From positions 22,305 through 32,828 of the forward strand of contig NWUY0300049515.1 of the NCBI GenBank assembly GCA_004151065.3: a DNA stretch of 10,524 nt, in the 5' to 3' direction. The DNA is from Larix sibirica. Taxonomy: Eukaryota > Streptophyta > Pinopsida > Pinales > Pinaceae. The position numbers were made by a program, and so were the translations under genes. The notes below the pieces were generated by a model, which saw only the letters and a list, made by a program, of their open reading frames with translations, did not search any database and was not told the origin of the DNA. Below, one piece after another: positions 1-6,775 of the stretch. Numbering within the stretch: position 1 is the stretch's first letter; each line of letters starts with the position of its first letter.

Positions 1-913
1 GTTTCAGCAATTTCCCATTCGCCGGATTCCGGTGAAAATCTCCGATAAAGGTGCATTCGGTCTAGAGTTTAGCCCATTCCTATGTTGGCCTCCATGCAGA
101 GATTCCTCTCAAATATCCTCTTTGATGAAATCATTCCATAATCTCTCCTAGTTAGGAATATTCTCCCTTGCAACAATCCCTTTGACAAAGGAAGCCAATG
201 GCTTGGTGAAGCCGTTTAGAGCCGTCCTCACCAAATCTGAATCTATCACTGTCTCCCCAACTGTTGCCAACTCATCATGAACCTATGTGATCCTAGTGAG
301 ATAACAAGCTACTATATCTGATCTAGACATCTTGGTGCCCCTGATTTTCTCCCTCAACACCATCTTTCTGTTGTGATTATCACTCTGATATAACTTTGTC
401 AGAGCCTCCCACATTTCCTCGGTTATCTTCTTTCCGGATAGATGGGGATCAAATGATCCTTTACTGTATCCAGAATGATCCTCCTGCTTTCATGTCCTTT
501 TGGTTATGGGTGGCCAGTTATGTAGCAATAGTAGGTGTGAGTTTCTAATCTGCAAACTCCCAAATCCTATTTTCCATTAGCACTAATGTTATCCTCTACT
601 TCCAAGGACTGTAGTTGGAAATTTCATAGTGGAAAAAATCGACATCGGCAAAAAATCGGCGAGGGTCCAGAAAACATCTTCTAGGCAACATCGGCGAAAA
701 ATTCGGCAAACCGCGGAAAGCATTAAAAAATGCAAAAAGTTGTACTTTAGTCTTTAATAGGTTCAAAATTTGCTTACCAATTTTTCCCGATTTTTCTCGA
801 TTTTTTTCTTGATCTTCATCGATTTTTCCCGATTTTTTCCAGGGTCCGATTTTTCCACTATGGTTGGAATCACCCTCTAACCGGTCTTCAAATCTCGGTC
901 CAGTTGCTGCCAT
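1..913 (-). pseudogene. copia gag polyprotein, N-terminal part, disrupted
   Basis: The frame starts at the ATG at 913 (MAATGPRFEDRLEGDSN; an in-frame ATG three codons upstream at 922 is also possible). It resumes after a transposon insertion as NYSPWK, then a TAG where the family usually has a sense codon, then ITLVLMENRIWEFAD. Further stops follow (after FAD, and after PTIAT). A frameshift near 480 moves the frame to one reading DTVKDHLIPHLSGKK, EEMWEALTKLYQS, NRKMVLREKIRGTKM and TRITQVHDELATVGE. These fit the UBN2/Retrotran_gag_2 type gag of plant copia elements, which forms the virus-like particle. More stops follow near 150 and 110. The zinc knuckle is not in view. It is non-functional as it stands. 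Confidence 0.88.
621..862. mobile_element. hAT-like non-autonomous insertion in copia gag
   Basis: Flanking direct repeats GTTGGAA (614-620 and 863-869) bracket the insert. Removing the insert and one repeat rejoins gag codons as ...EGDSN-YSPW..., the expected family sequence. The ends form inverted repeats: CATAGTGGAAAAAATCG from 625 and its near-complement ending CCACTATG at 862. Internally there are many subterminal copies of CGATTTTT: five on the right (788, 798, 820, 830, 847), with AAAAATCG on the left (634, 651). Clustered subterminal motifs and a 7-8 bp duplication (the eighth base differs) are typical of hAT transposons, whose transposase binds such motifs. There is no transposase; the length is ~240 bp. 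The exact left tip (621-625) is uncertain. Confidence 0.78.
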
Positions 914-1008
914 CCTCTCCAATCAAATAACCTGACCAAAGAATATTTTATTTTTGTTTTTGTTGTAAACCCTTGCCAAATCGATTTCCTTCTTTCTCGG
1001 AGTTTAGA

Positions 1009-1020
1009 GCTCTGATACCA
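1009..1020 (-). other. Primer binding site, initiator tRNA-Met type
   Basis: The minus strand reads TGGTATCAGAGC immediately after the LTR end. This matches the 3' end complement of plant initiator tRNA-Met used to prime minus-strand DNA synthesis by copia elements. All 12 bases are intact. Confidence 0.93.
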
Positions 1021-1300
1021 TGTTAATTTTTCAATACCAGATTTGATCTTTGCTCTCTAATAATATTTTATGCCTAGAAATAATTTACTGCTGTAGATTA
1101 CTACTGAAATTATTAAACAGAAATACATTGATATTTAACCAATAAAATTGCAGCGCAACAAAACAAGAAATCAACCGCATTGACACAAGTATTTACCCTG
1201 GAAAACCAAATGGGGAAAAACCAACATTCAAAAGATCTTTTATTATTTCTTAGCTAACAGAGAAATTCAGAATTTTACAACAATGGAACCTGTAACCCAG

Positions 1301-1423
1301 CCCCTCTGGAAAATCGGCCTCCTTGGCTAAATCGGCACTTGGAGGAAATCAGCTTTCTCTTGGCAAATTTGGCCCCTGAGAATTTAGCCCAAAAGGAGAA
1401 ATCGACCCCTGGCAAATCGGCCC
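1301..1423 (-). repeat. Degenerate ~15-20 bp tandem array inside the LTR
   Basis: The minus strand contains about seven consecutive variants of a GCCGATTTgCCAgGG unit (for example GGCCGATTTGCCAGGG, GTCGATTTCTCCTTTTGG, GCCAAATTTGCCAAG, GCCGATTTAGCCAAGGAG, GCCGATTTTCCAGAGG). Unit length drifts between about 15 and 20 bases. It lies in the predicted transcribed part of the LTR. Confidence 0.6.
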
Positions 1424-1428
1424 ATGTG

Positions 1429-1584
1429 TCACCATGCGTCACCCGTACAACTGTAGTACGGATCGTGTGGACCCCCTGGCGGCTTGTTACAGATCGGCTC
1501 TCTATGTTCAACTGGATCAGCCCTCTCTTTCTCCTCTGGATCTTCTTGCTGCAAATCATTTCTCTCTCTTTTCTCTTCAGCCAT
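1429..1584 (-). CDS. Possible 51-aa leader ORF inside the LTR transcript
   Basis: The first ATG downstream of the predicted start site lies at 1584 in a favourable context (A at -3, G at +4: ACTAAATGGC). It opens a 51-codon frame beginning MAEEKRERNDLQQEDPEEKE and ending at TGA 1431-1429. The N-terminal half is strongly charged (Glu, Asp, Lys, Arg); the C-terminal part is Pro/Gly-rich with two cysteines. No family is recognised. It sits ahead of the gag start, so it would act as an upstream ORF if the LTR were transcribed. It may equally be chance in a purine-rich leader. Confidence 0.25.
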   Translation of the reverse strand: MAEEKRERNDLQQEDPEEKERADPVEHREPICNKPPGGPHDPYYSCTGDAW

Positions 1585-1665
1585 TTAGTCTCACTCTTCT
1601 CTTGAAAAATTCTCTCTCAAAATGATCTTGTGTTGTTGTGTGTCTTTCTCCTCTCTTTAGGGTTT

Positions 1666-1674
1666 CTTTTATAG
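1666..1674 (-). promoter_or_regulatory. TATA box of the copia LTR
   Basis: The minus strand reads CTATAAAAG, a strong plant TATA box. Transcription would be expected to start about 25-35 bases downstream, near 1640. A telobox-like AAACCCTAAA lies just downstream (about 1657-1667) and AGGGTTAGGGTTTTA just upstream (1687-1701). Both kinds of motif are common near plant promoters. Confidence 0.65.
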
Positions 1675-1733
1675 CTACTCGATGACTAAAACCCTAACCC
1701 TCAATCTCCAAAGTGATGGATGGTGAAGATTAA

Positions 1734-1754
1734 ATCTTAAGTCTCACTTAAGAT
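1734..1754. repeat. Perfect hairpin in LTR U3
   Basis: ATCTTAAGT and ACTTAAGAT form 9-bp perfect arms around a CTC loop. It lies about 60-85 bp upstream of the LTR TATA box, where cis-regulatory motifs of LTR promoters usually sit. Confidence 0.6.
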
Positions 1755-1869
1755 CAACAGTCACAACTTAATCTAAAGTTCACTTTACTCTTCACTTTAA
1801 AAATCATTTAGTCATTAGCCAACATTACTTAAAATAATTAATCAATGTTGTTTTCCTAAGTTAAACTTC

Positions 1870-2000
1870 GGGAAGAAATATAAAATTTACTTGCTTAATC
1901 AAGCAAGTACCTAGAGAGGTAATTGGACAACTTCTGCATGCTTGACACCTAGTCTATGCAGAAGCACCTGTCCGAGCTATAATCATCAATAGTTCTTCCC
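1870..2000. repeat. Three-helix inverted-repeat cluster
   Basis: An outer pair, GGGAAGAA (1870-1877) with TTCTTCCC (1993-2000), encloses two perfect hairpins. One is TACTTGCTT-aatc-AAGCAAGTA (1888-1909). The other has arms GGACA + CTTCTGCAT (1925-1939) and ATGCAGAAG + TGTCC (1956-1973). Together they could fold as a 131-nt three-way junction. No known structural RNA family is recognised. The function is unknown and the arrangement could be fortuitous. Confidence 0.45.
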
Positions 2001-2620
2001 ATTCAGTTTCACTTCAGGAAAACTAATCCTCAAGTAGGATGCCATCTCTCCTCCTTAATGAATAATTCAAAATGACTCTGCTACCAAGAACTCTTTCAGA
2101 ATCGAACTGGGCTCTGAATCAATGACTCCTTTTTCTAGGATCAACCTCGCTCCAATAACATGTGAGAAATTCATGCAGATGTGAAAATAACGCCAAACTC
2201 ACAAATTTCTGGGAGCAAAGGAATATCGATGCACTGGGCACCTTGATAATTACAGTCTTAATCGGCTCTACTAAAGATTTATTGGCCTACAGAGCCATTT
2301 CTGCAGAACAACACACTCCCTTTTTGGATTAACGTTGAAAGTAGAACTCACAGTACTCTTCTTTAGATGATGCCAATCTGTCAACATAGAACCGTGTTAA
2401 TTGACAGCTAATGTTTCAGCACTAACAGACATTTTGATTTATTTTGGCTATTTCACTCTGAGGAATTTAACTGATAAACACTTGATCTTGTATTTTCATG
2501 AACAGTAACAGGGAAGGGATCAAACACATAATCGGTAACAGCTTAGCCATAGGTTGCGTAAAAGTTGACTTGAAAACTGCAATATACAAAAATTACAATT
2601 TACAATAGAGTATAACAACC
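2001..2620. other. Unassigned non-coding stretch
   Basis: No convincing ORF, RNA gene or element terminus is seen. A stretch near 2147-2170 loosely resembles a decayed copia PBS/LTR junction, but with three mismatches it is not supportable. Confidence 0.4.
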
Positions 2621-2724
2621 ACAATGGCTTCTTCAGATCTTTACTCTATGGCTTTCTGGCCTGCACAAGAATTCACAATAGCTTCAAATCTTTCCATATG
2701 GCTTTCTGGTCCACACAAGAATTC
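2621..2724. repeat. Two-copy ~52-bp tandem repeat
   Basis: Copy 1 (2621-2674) begins ACAATGGCTTC and copy 2 (2675-2724) begins ACAATAGCTTC. Both then run through a variable ATCTTT segment, ATGGCTTTCTGG and ACAAGAATTC. Copies are 54 and 50 bp and differ by a few substitutions and a 4-bp indel. Confidence 0.8.
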
Positions 2725-2907
2725 ACAGCTCCAATGTTTCCAACAGATTCACACCACTCTGTTTGACAATCCTTCAATTGATCTCTTGCTTTTCAACCAC
2801 TAAAATAACATATGCATTGCCTCATTTATCAACCTTAAATGGGTGAAGACTACTCATATTTTTGGAAGTGGAGGGGTGATCAAATCTGACCACATCAATG
2901 ATCAAAT

Positions 2908-2995
2908 TTGACTGCATCATCCATGTTTGCTCCATAAATCCAGCTATCTGATGGTCAAAGTTGACAGGATCAAGGATAAAATTTGACTAGGTCAA
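2908..2995. promoter_or_regulatory. Cluster of five TTGAC (W-box core) motifs
   Basis: TTGAC occurs at 2908-2912, 2961-2965 and 2983-2987, and its complement GTCAA at 2954-2958 and 2991-2995. Most are extended as TTGACT or TTGACC, the core bound by WRKY factors. Some arise from repeated GATCAAATTTGAC-like segments, so local duplication may explain the cluster. No gene is established beside it. Confidence 0.3.
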
Positions 2996-3310
2996 AGCTT
3001 TGCCAATGCTCTGCTCCATGTTAGCATTCCATGCCTCTTGAACATCATATGCCAAATCATTGCTGTAGCACCAAAGTAACCCCCTGCCAGACTTGGTCTG
3101 TGCTAGATCAATTCGCATACCGAAGCTGAACTCTGCTTTCTGCTGTGCTGCATCAATTCCGTCTGCAAATGCACTATTGCACATTGCACTTTTGCGCACA
3201 ATGATTGTAACATACCCAATACTCTCATTAGCCATTTGGGGTACGGGGTAAAATTTTTTTTCCTTTATTATAGTCAAAACAAAATCAAATATGTTAGCCT
3301 CATTGATCAC
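2987..3310 (-). CDS. Unidentified 107-aa ORF, possible gene fragment
   Basis: I do not recognise this frame. It starts at an ATG at 3310 (MINEANIFDF) and ends with a TAG at 2987-2989. From about residue 25 it uses codons and a composition less AT-rich than the flanks, with a plausible globular run (AFADGIDAAQQKAEFSFGMR, then TKSGRGLLWCYSNDLAYDVQ). The first ~22 residues are encoded by poly-A-rich DNA and look non-coding; a second Met (MANESIG) may mark where coding-like sequence begins. There is no signal peptide, membrane segment or known motif. It could be an exon remnant, a captured gene piece or chance. The TTGAC cluster overlaps its 3' end. Confidence 0.2.
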   Translation of the reverse strand: MINEANIFDFVLTIIKEKKFYPVPQMANESIGYVTIIVRKSAMCNSAFADGIDAAQQKAEFSFGMRIDLAQTKSGRGLLWCYSNDLAYDVQEAWNANMEQSIGKALT

Positions 3311-4479
3311 TTGTCGTCATAATCATTTATACTACAAGGATATTGTCTTATGGACATATAAAACGTTTAAAGAACATTTAATACCAATTGTATTCTCTCA
3401 TGTAACAAATATGTAAATGGAGTCTACTAATCTTTTAATATATAATGGTTAAGACTCTTAACCAAATGATGGAGGCCATGTAATTTCAATATATCACCTG
3501 TGAGTCTACCATGGTTTATACATCTGGTTAATGTCACCATTTAAACCCTTAATCTTTAACCATAACTTCACCTCATAAAGTATAGTCAAATAACATAAAG
3601 TTTTGTCTATTAATTATGATTATCCATGCAAGCATTAGGAGTATTGTTAACCCATAATCACACAATCACTCACTTATGCAATAACAATCACTTTAAGGTA
3701 ACGAAATATGTTAACATTTATCCACGCAGTTTCATATTCTAGGATCAAGCCTTAACAACATAATTTCTTATAATCTCAACGTGTTCTTTTTCCTAAATCC
3801 AGAAACTGGTTGTCCAACTACCAACATAAGATAAGCATGTAGTATCATTTACTTTTTAAGCCAAGCTCTACTAGGGGTTTATTAATCCATTTAGTAACAA
3901 GTTATGCACCATCTTGAAAATTATCATTGAAGATGCTTATGTATGCATTTCTAAGTACTTGCTTTGTTCATTATGGATTATAAACATGTAATTGCAGATT
4001 TGAAAGTGTCTAATCCAACTATGATTTAATGCACTTAATACCACATTGAGAGAATAGCTATACGTTGCTATTGATTTAACATGATCAAATAAAAAGACAT
4101 AAATGAATAATTACTTAACTTTGCTATCATATGCGAAGGCTAACATATTCGTTCCAAAATTGTTAGTAATCAAATATAAATAAATACAACAAAATAGAAA
4201 CCTCCTTCCATTTTCCAATAAATTAAACATAATCACTTAATAAAAACAATATAATTAAAACATCAAGTTATCTACTCTATCTCATGAAGGCTAACAAAAT
4301 ATAGACATTACTTTACAACGAAACAAATGTTACTCTGCCAATCAGTGATGATTTATCTATACACAAGTAAACATCTTAAGAGCTTTTATGCATTCTCAAT
4401 TTATTCGAACAAGATCAAACATCAATAATTGCACATAAAGTAAATATTTATCTGAATAATTGATCCTAGCGACTGAATG
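3311..4479. other. AT-rich stretch without recognisable genes
   Basis: Stops are frequent in all frames. The only distinct structure noted is a 19-bp near-palindrome TGGTTAAGA-c-TCTTAACCA at 3446-3464 (9-bp perfect arms). It may be decayed transposon or spacer DNA. Confidence 0.5.
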
Positions 4480-4635
4480 TGTAGCTGCAATTTTTCACCC
4501 AACCATAGGCACTCTGTCTAGCATATACTCTTTCTACTGAGAGGCCACCCCCGAGTTGGGCATGATTTCACTGAGAAATAAGACCTTCTCAAGCCCATTC
4601 ACAACCAATAACCTACTCTACCTAGACAAACCATC

Positions 4636-4748
4636 GCACAACAGGGTTTATCAGATCCACGGAGACTCACTCATAGTATTTAACACAGATACACACAATC
4701 AAACCAGCATGCACAACCGGGTTTATCAAACTGTACTTGACTCACCCC
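4636..4748. repeat. Direct repeat pair, 75-bp spacing, inside the LTR
   Basis: GCACAACAGGGTTTATCA at 4636 recurs as GCACAACCGGGTTTATCA at 4711, and both are followed after about 12-14 bases by GACTCAC. The spacing suggests an internal 75-bp duplication. Confidence 0.65.
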
Positions 4749-5345
4749 AACCCGTCCCCAACAGAGACAATAACACTAAAGGGAAAACACTGAGGTAAAT
4801 GTGGTTTGAGTCATCAACTTGTGAACAGTAACACACAGGCACACAAACCTGCCTCAGGATACCACAGGTTCTCGACCTCATTCTAGGGGATGAATGACTA
4901 AATGAACAACTTTCGACCAACTGCATGAGTGACTTCAAAATGAAAAACTCCATGAGCGACTAGCTAAAACGACTCAAGAACAACATTCTGGAAAATGAAT
5001 GAATGGACTCTAGGATAGCCATCCCCTCAATGAAGAACTTGATGGATTATTTTTTTCACAACATCAAAGCTAGTCTCCTTCACATTGCTTGTGGCAGCCA
5101 ATGACTGTCCCACGACATCCTCATTCCGATGTCGTAACTTTCTCAACAAACTTCGTTCATGGGACATTAATGATTTTCCTCAACGATCAACAAGTAGTTG
5201 GGTTGTCTTTTAGACACATGGCTCTCAATGAAAAGCTTTATATTTTCCCTTTTACCTTGTGGAATCATGCCCCCATTTCACTTTACATTGCCTTGCCTTG
5301 TCGTAGCTAGCCTTATTAAAGTGACTCGACTATATGTCCAGTGTT

Positions 5346-5382
5346 CCATGGTGGGGCCTTGACCTTGGGCTCCTCACCATGG
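5346..5382. repeat. Hairpin in LTR U3
   Basis: CCATGGTG (5346-5353) and CACCATGG (5375-5382) are perfect 8-bp arms, with further partial pairing inward (GG with CC). It lies upstream of the TATA-like motif of the probable gypsy LTR. Confidence 0.5.
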
Positions 5383-5464
5383 TCTATCAAGTTTACATGC
5401 ATTGACACATTACATCACCTTTCATGGCCTTAAGCCAAAGGTCAAAACGGGTAACATTACAATA

Positions 5465-5477
5465 CTCCACCCCTTTT
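5465..5477 (-). other. Polypurine tract next to the gypsy-type LTR
   Basis: The minus strand reads AAAAGGGGTGGAG three bases before the LTR start TGTAATG. This is the expected site and composition of the plus-strand primer of an LTR retrotransposon. Just upstream on the minus strand (about 5478-5500) a frame reads ALRTVLFKRGG, resembling the SLRT-EGG ending of many gypsy polyproteins. That is weak support for the family. Confidence 0.6.
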
Positions 5478-5690
5478 AAACAACACTGTCCTCAATGCTC
5501 GTAATACAATACAATGCATGGCCTTCCTCAAGGCAAGTTCACTTTACAAAACAAGAGTGGCCTTCCTCAAGGATTTTACATTTCTCAGGTGCTCTTCCAG
5601 GAAGCAATGCAATCCTAGTATCAAACACACAATTCTATGAGATACTGTCATAAAAATTTCAATCTGTCTTTTGCAAAGTCATATTATTCA
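5478..5690 (-). other. Internal non-coding region next to the polypurine tract
   Basis: No pol or chromodomain reading frame could be followed on the minus strand. A short direct repeat GGCCTTCCTCAAGG occurs at about 5520 and 5558 (plus-strand coordinates), spaced about 38 bp. Confidence 0.4.
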
Positions 5691-6120
5691 ACCATGAGGC
5701 TCTCTTCATGTTGTTTTTCCTTGCAAGCAATAATGCACAATCTTCCTCATGGGCTTACATTCGTTGCCATGTCGAAGACTTGCATACATGAAACCTATCT
5801 TTCCTAACATATTCACAACCAATAACCATTAGCTTCATCATGAAATTTTCCATAAAATTTCACATCTAAACTATACTCATTCAAATCTTATGCCCATGAG
5901 ATCTTTCTCATGTTGTTTGGCTCGTAGGAAAGAAAGCACAGTGTTCTTTCAATATGTCCTCTTGACATTATTCACAAACCAACGAAATTGTTTAATATGA
6001 AATTTACATATGAATTTATACACATTCAAAATTTACACCCATGAGTTTCTACTCATGTTGTTTGGCTCTTGCAAGCAAGAATAAACAAACTTCATGTGTT
6101 ATGTCCTCCTAACACAATTC
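5691..6120. repeat. Three degenerate repeat units with a conserved hairpin
   Basis: Units begin near 5691, 5893 and 6039 (spacings 202 and 146 bp). Each has an 18-bp hairpin: CATGAGgctctcTTCATG (5693-5710), CATGAGatctttCTCATG (5895-5912) and CATGAGtttctaCTCATG (6041-6058). TTGTTT, a TTGCAAGCAA or similar stretch, a CCT..ACA segment and ATTCACAA follow. The arms are kept while the 6-bp loop varies. Confidence 0.65.
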
Positions 6121-6338
6121 ACAATGAGCTTAAAAAACATTCTTGAGTGCCTTGCAAATTTTAGTTCAACATTTGTAATACTTTTATTTATTGCATTACG
6201 AAATGAACATTGAACATTGCAAAACAAACACCAACAAAAGCTTTTAAAAATATTGATAATTGAAAGTAGTGTATCTAACAAATATTTGGATATCAATAAG
6301 ACATTTACAAGTATGTCCATGATCTTACGATAAAAATA

Positions 6339-6449
6339 TTATGAATAACCAAAAGATTTCACTCAAATGTTTGCAACATTTAAACACAAACTAGAAAACA
6401 TAACTAGTACAATAACAATCATCCTGGGGTTGCCCCATCATAGCAAATG
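6339..6449. repeat. Direct repeat R1, copy a
   Basis: It begins TTATGAATAACCAAAA and ends CATAGCAAATG. It matches 6670-6775 with substitutions and small indels, including ACACAAACTAGAAAAC, CTAGTACAATAACAA and CATCCT(A/G)GGGTT. It joins R2 copy a without a gap. Confidence 0.85.
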
Positions 6450-6473
6450 ACATTTATGTTGATTATATGTTGA

Positions 6474-6547
6474 TTTCCTATCAAAATTTTGATAGGATTA
6501 ATATGAGCTATTTCCTATCAGAATTTTGACAGGATTAATATGAGCTT
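6474..6547. repeat. 37-bp tandem duplication carrying a palindrome
   Basis: Unit 1 (6474-6510) and unit 2 (6511-6547) differ at three positions. Unit 1 carries a perfect 22-bp palindrome at 6476-6497 (half-site TCCTATCAAAA). Unit 2 carries the same structure with two substitutions (6513-6534). Confidence 0.9.
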
Positions 6548-6596
6548 AAAAGGCATATCTACAAGTACATCAATAATTTTACATGGACAACACCTT

Positions 6597-6641
6597 GTCA
6601 TATAAAACAACAATCATTCGTCATATAAAACAACAATCATT
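6597..6641. repeat. 23-bp tandem duplication
   Basis: GTCATATAAAACAACAATCATT occurs back to back at 6597 and 6620 with no mismatch over 22 bases, then runs into GTCAAGG. R2 copy b has a single diverged unit. Confidence 0.9.
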
Positions 6642-6669
6642 GTCAAGGTTGAGGAACCATCTAAAATGA

Positions 6670-6775
6670 TTATGAATAACCAAAAAGAATCAACCCATGT
6701 TTACATCATTTTAACACAAACTAGAAAACTAGTACAATAACAACCATCCTAGGGTTATCCCAATCATAGCAAATG
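6670..6775. repeat. Direct repeat R1, copy b
   Basis: Second copy of R1, about 330 bp from copy a. It ends ...CATAGCAAATG like copy a, but is followed by unrelated sequence instead of R2. Confidence 0.85.

Larger units (their letters stand above)
1..1824 (-). mobile_element. Ty1/copia LTR retrotransposon, 5' portion, degenerate
   Basis: Read on the minus strand, the order is LTR (1824 to 1021), a tRNA-Met primer binding site (1020 to 1009), a short untranslated leader, and a gag-like reading frame from about 913 that leaves the window at base 1. The LTR-PBS-gag order and the gag peptide motifs (DRLEGDSN, NYSPWK, ITLVLMENRIWEF) are typical of plant Ty1/copia elements. Protease, integrase and reverse transcriptase would lie left of the window and are not visible. 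The gag frame has nonsense and frameshift damage and a transposon insertion, so this is an old, immobile copy. The second LTR is outside the window, so target duplication and LTR divergence cannot be assessed. Confidence 0.88.
1021..1824 (-). repeat. 5' LTR of the copia element
   Basis: The 3' edge is firm: minus-strand ...AATTAACA ends at 1021, directly abutting the primer binding site. The outer edge is inferred at 1824, where the minus strand begins TGTTGGCTAATGAC, giving TGTT...AACA termini and ~804 bp. A TATA box lies near 1670, followed by a pyrimidine-poor leader. A 'GGTTTTCC...GGGTAAATACTTGTGTC' type stretch near 1185-1225 resembles the transcribed end of many plant copia LTRs. The outer boundary could be wrong; the second LTR, outside the window, would settle it. 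Confidence 0.75.
4480..5461 (-). repeat. Probable gypsy-type 3' LTR
   Basis: On the minus strand the sequence starts TGTAATGTTACCCG at 5461, directly after a polypurine tract. TGTAAnnnnACCC is a common start of plant Ty3/gypsy LTRs. A TATA-like AATATAAAGC lies near 5235-5243. A transcribed-region style stretch CAGTGTTTTCCCTTTAG, followed by GTTGGGGACGGGTTGG, lies near 4755-4795. The far end is a guess at 4480, where the minus strand reads ...GCAGCTACA, giving TGTA...TACA termini and ~982 bp. The inner edge is better supported than the outer edge. Confidence 0.5.
6445..6670. repeat. Direct repeat R2, copy a
   Basis: It begins AAATGACATTTATGTTG and ends near GAGGAACCATCTAAAATGAT. It matches 7290-7436. 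This copy is 226 bp against 147 bp, and the difference is explained by two internal tandem arrays (37-bp and 23-bp units) missing or reduced in copy b. Confidence 0.85.

Noticed and set aside
765-775. GGTTCAAAATT as a tRNA/SINE B box
   Set aside because: It lies inside the hAT-like insert with no A box upstream and no tRNA fold.
1339-1605. Plus-strand 88-codon ORF
   Set aside because: It lies antisense to the copia LTR and reads through the repeat array and pyrimidine-rich leader; no protein features.
1687-1701. Telomere-like AAACCCTAACCCT
   Set aside because: Only about two units, placed near the LTR TATA box; better read as a telobox promoter motif than an interstitial telomere.
2147-2172. 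Decayed copia-type primer binding site and LTR start (GCTCCAATAACATGTGAGAAAT)-like similarity, described in parts
   Set aside because: Three mismatches to the binding-site consensus, and no LTR termini, TATA box or gag sequence could be placed around it.
4556-4798. Plus-strand 80-codon ORF
   Set aside because: It runs antisense through the transcribed part of the probable gypsy LTR and its frame follows the internal 75-bp duplication rather than a protein pattern.
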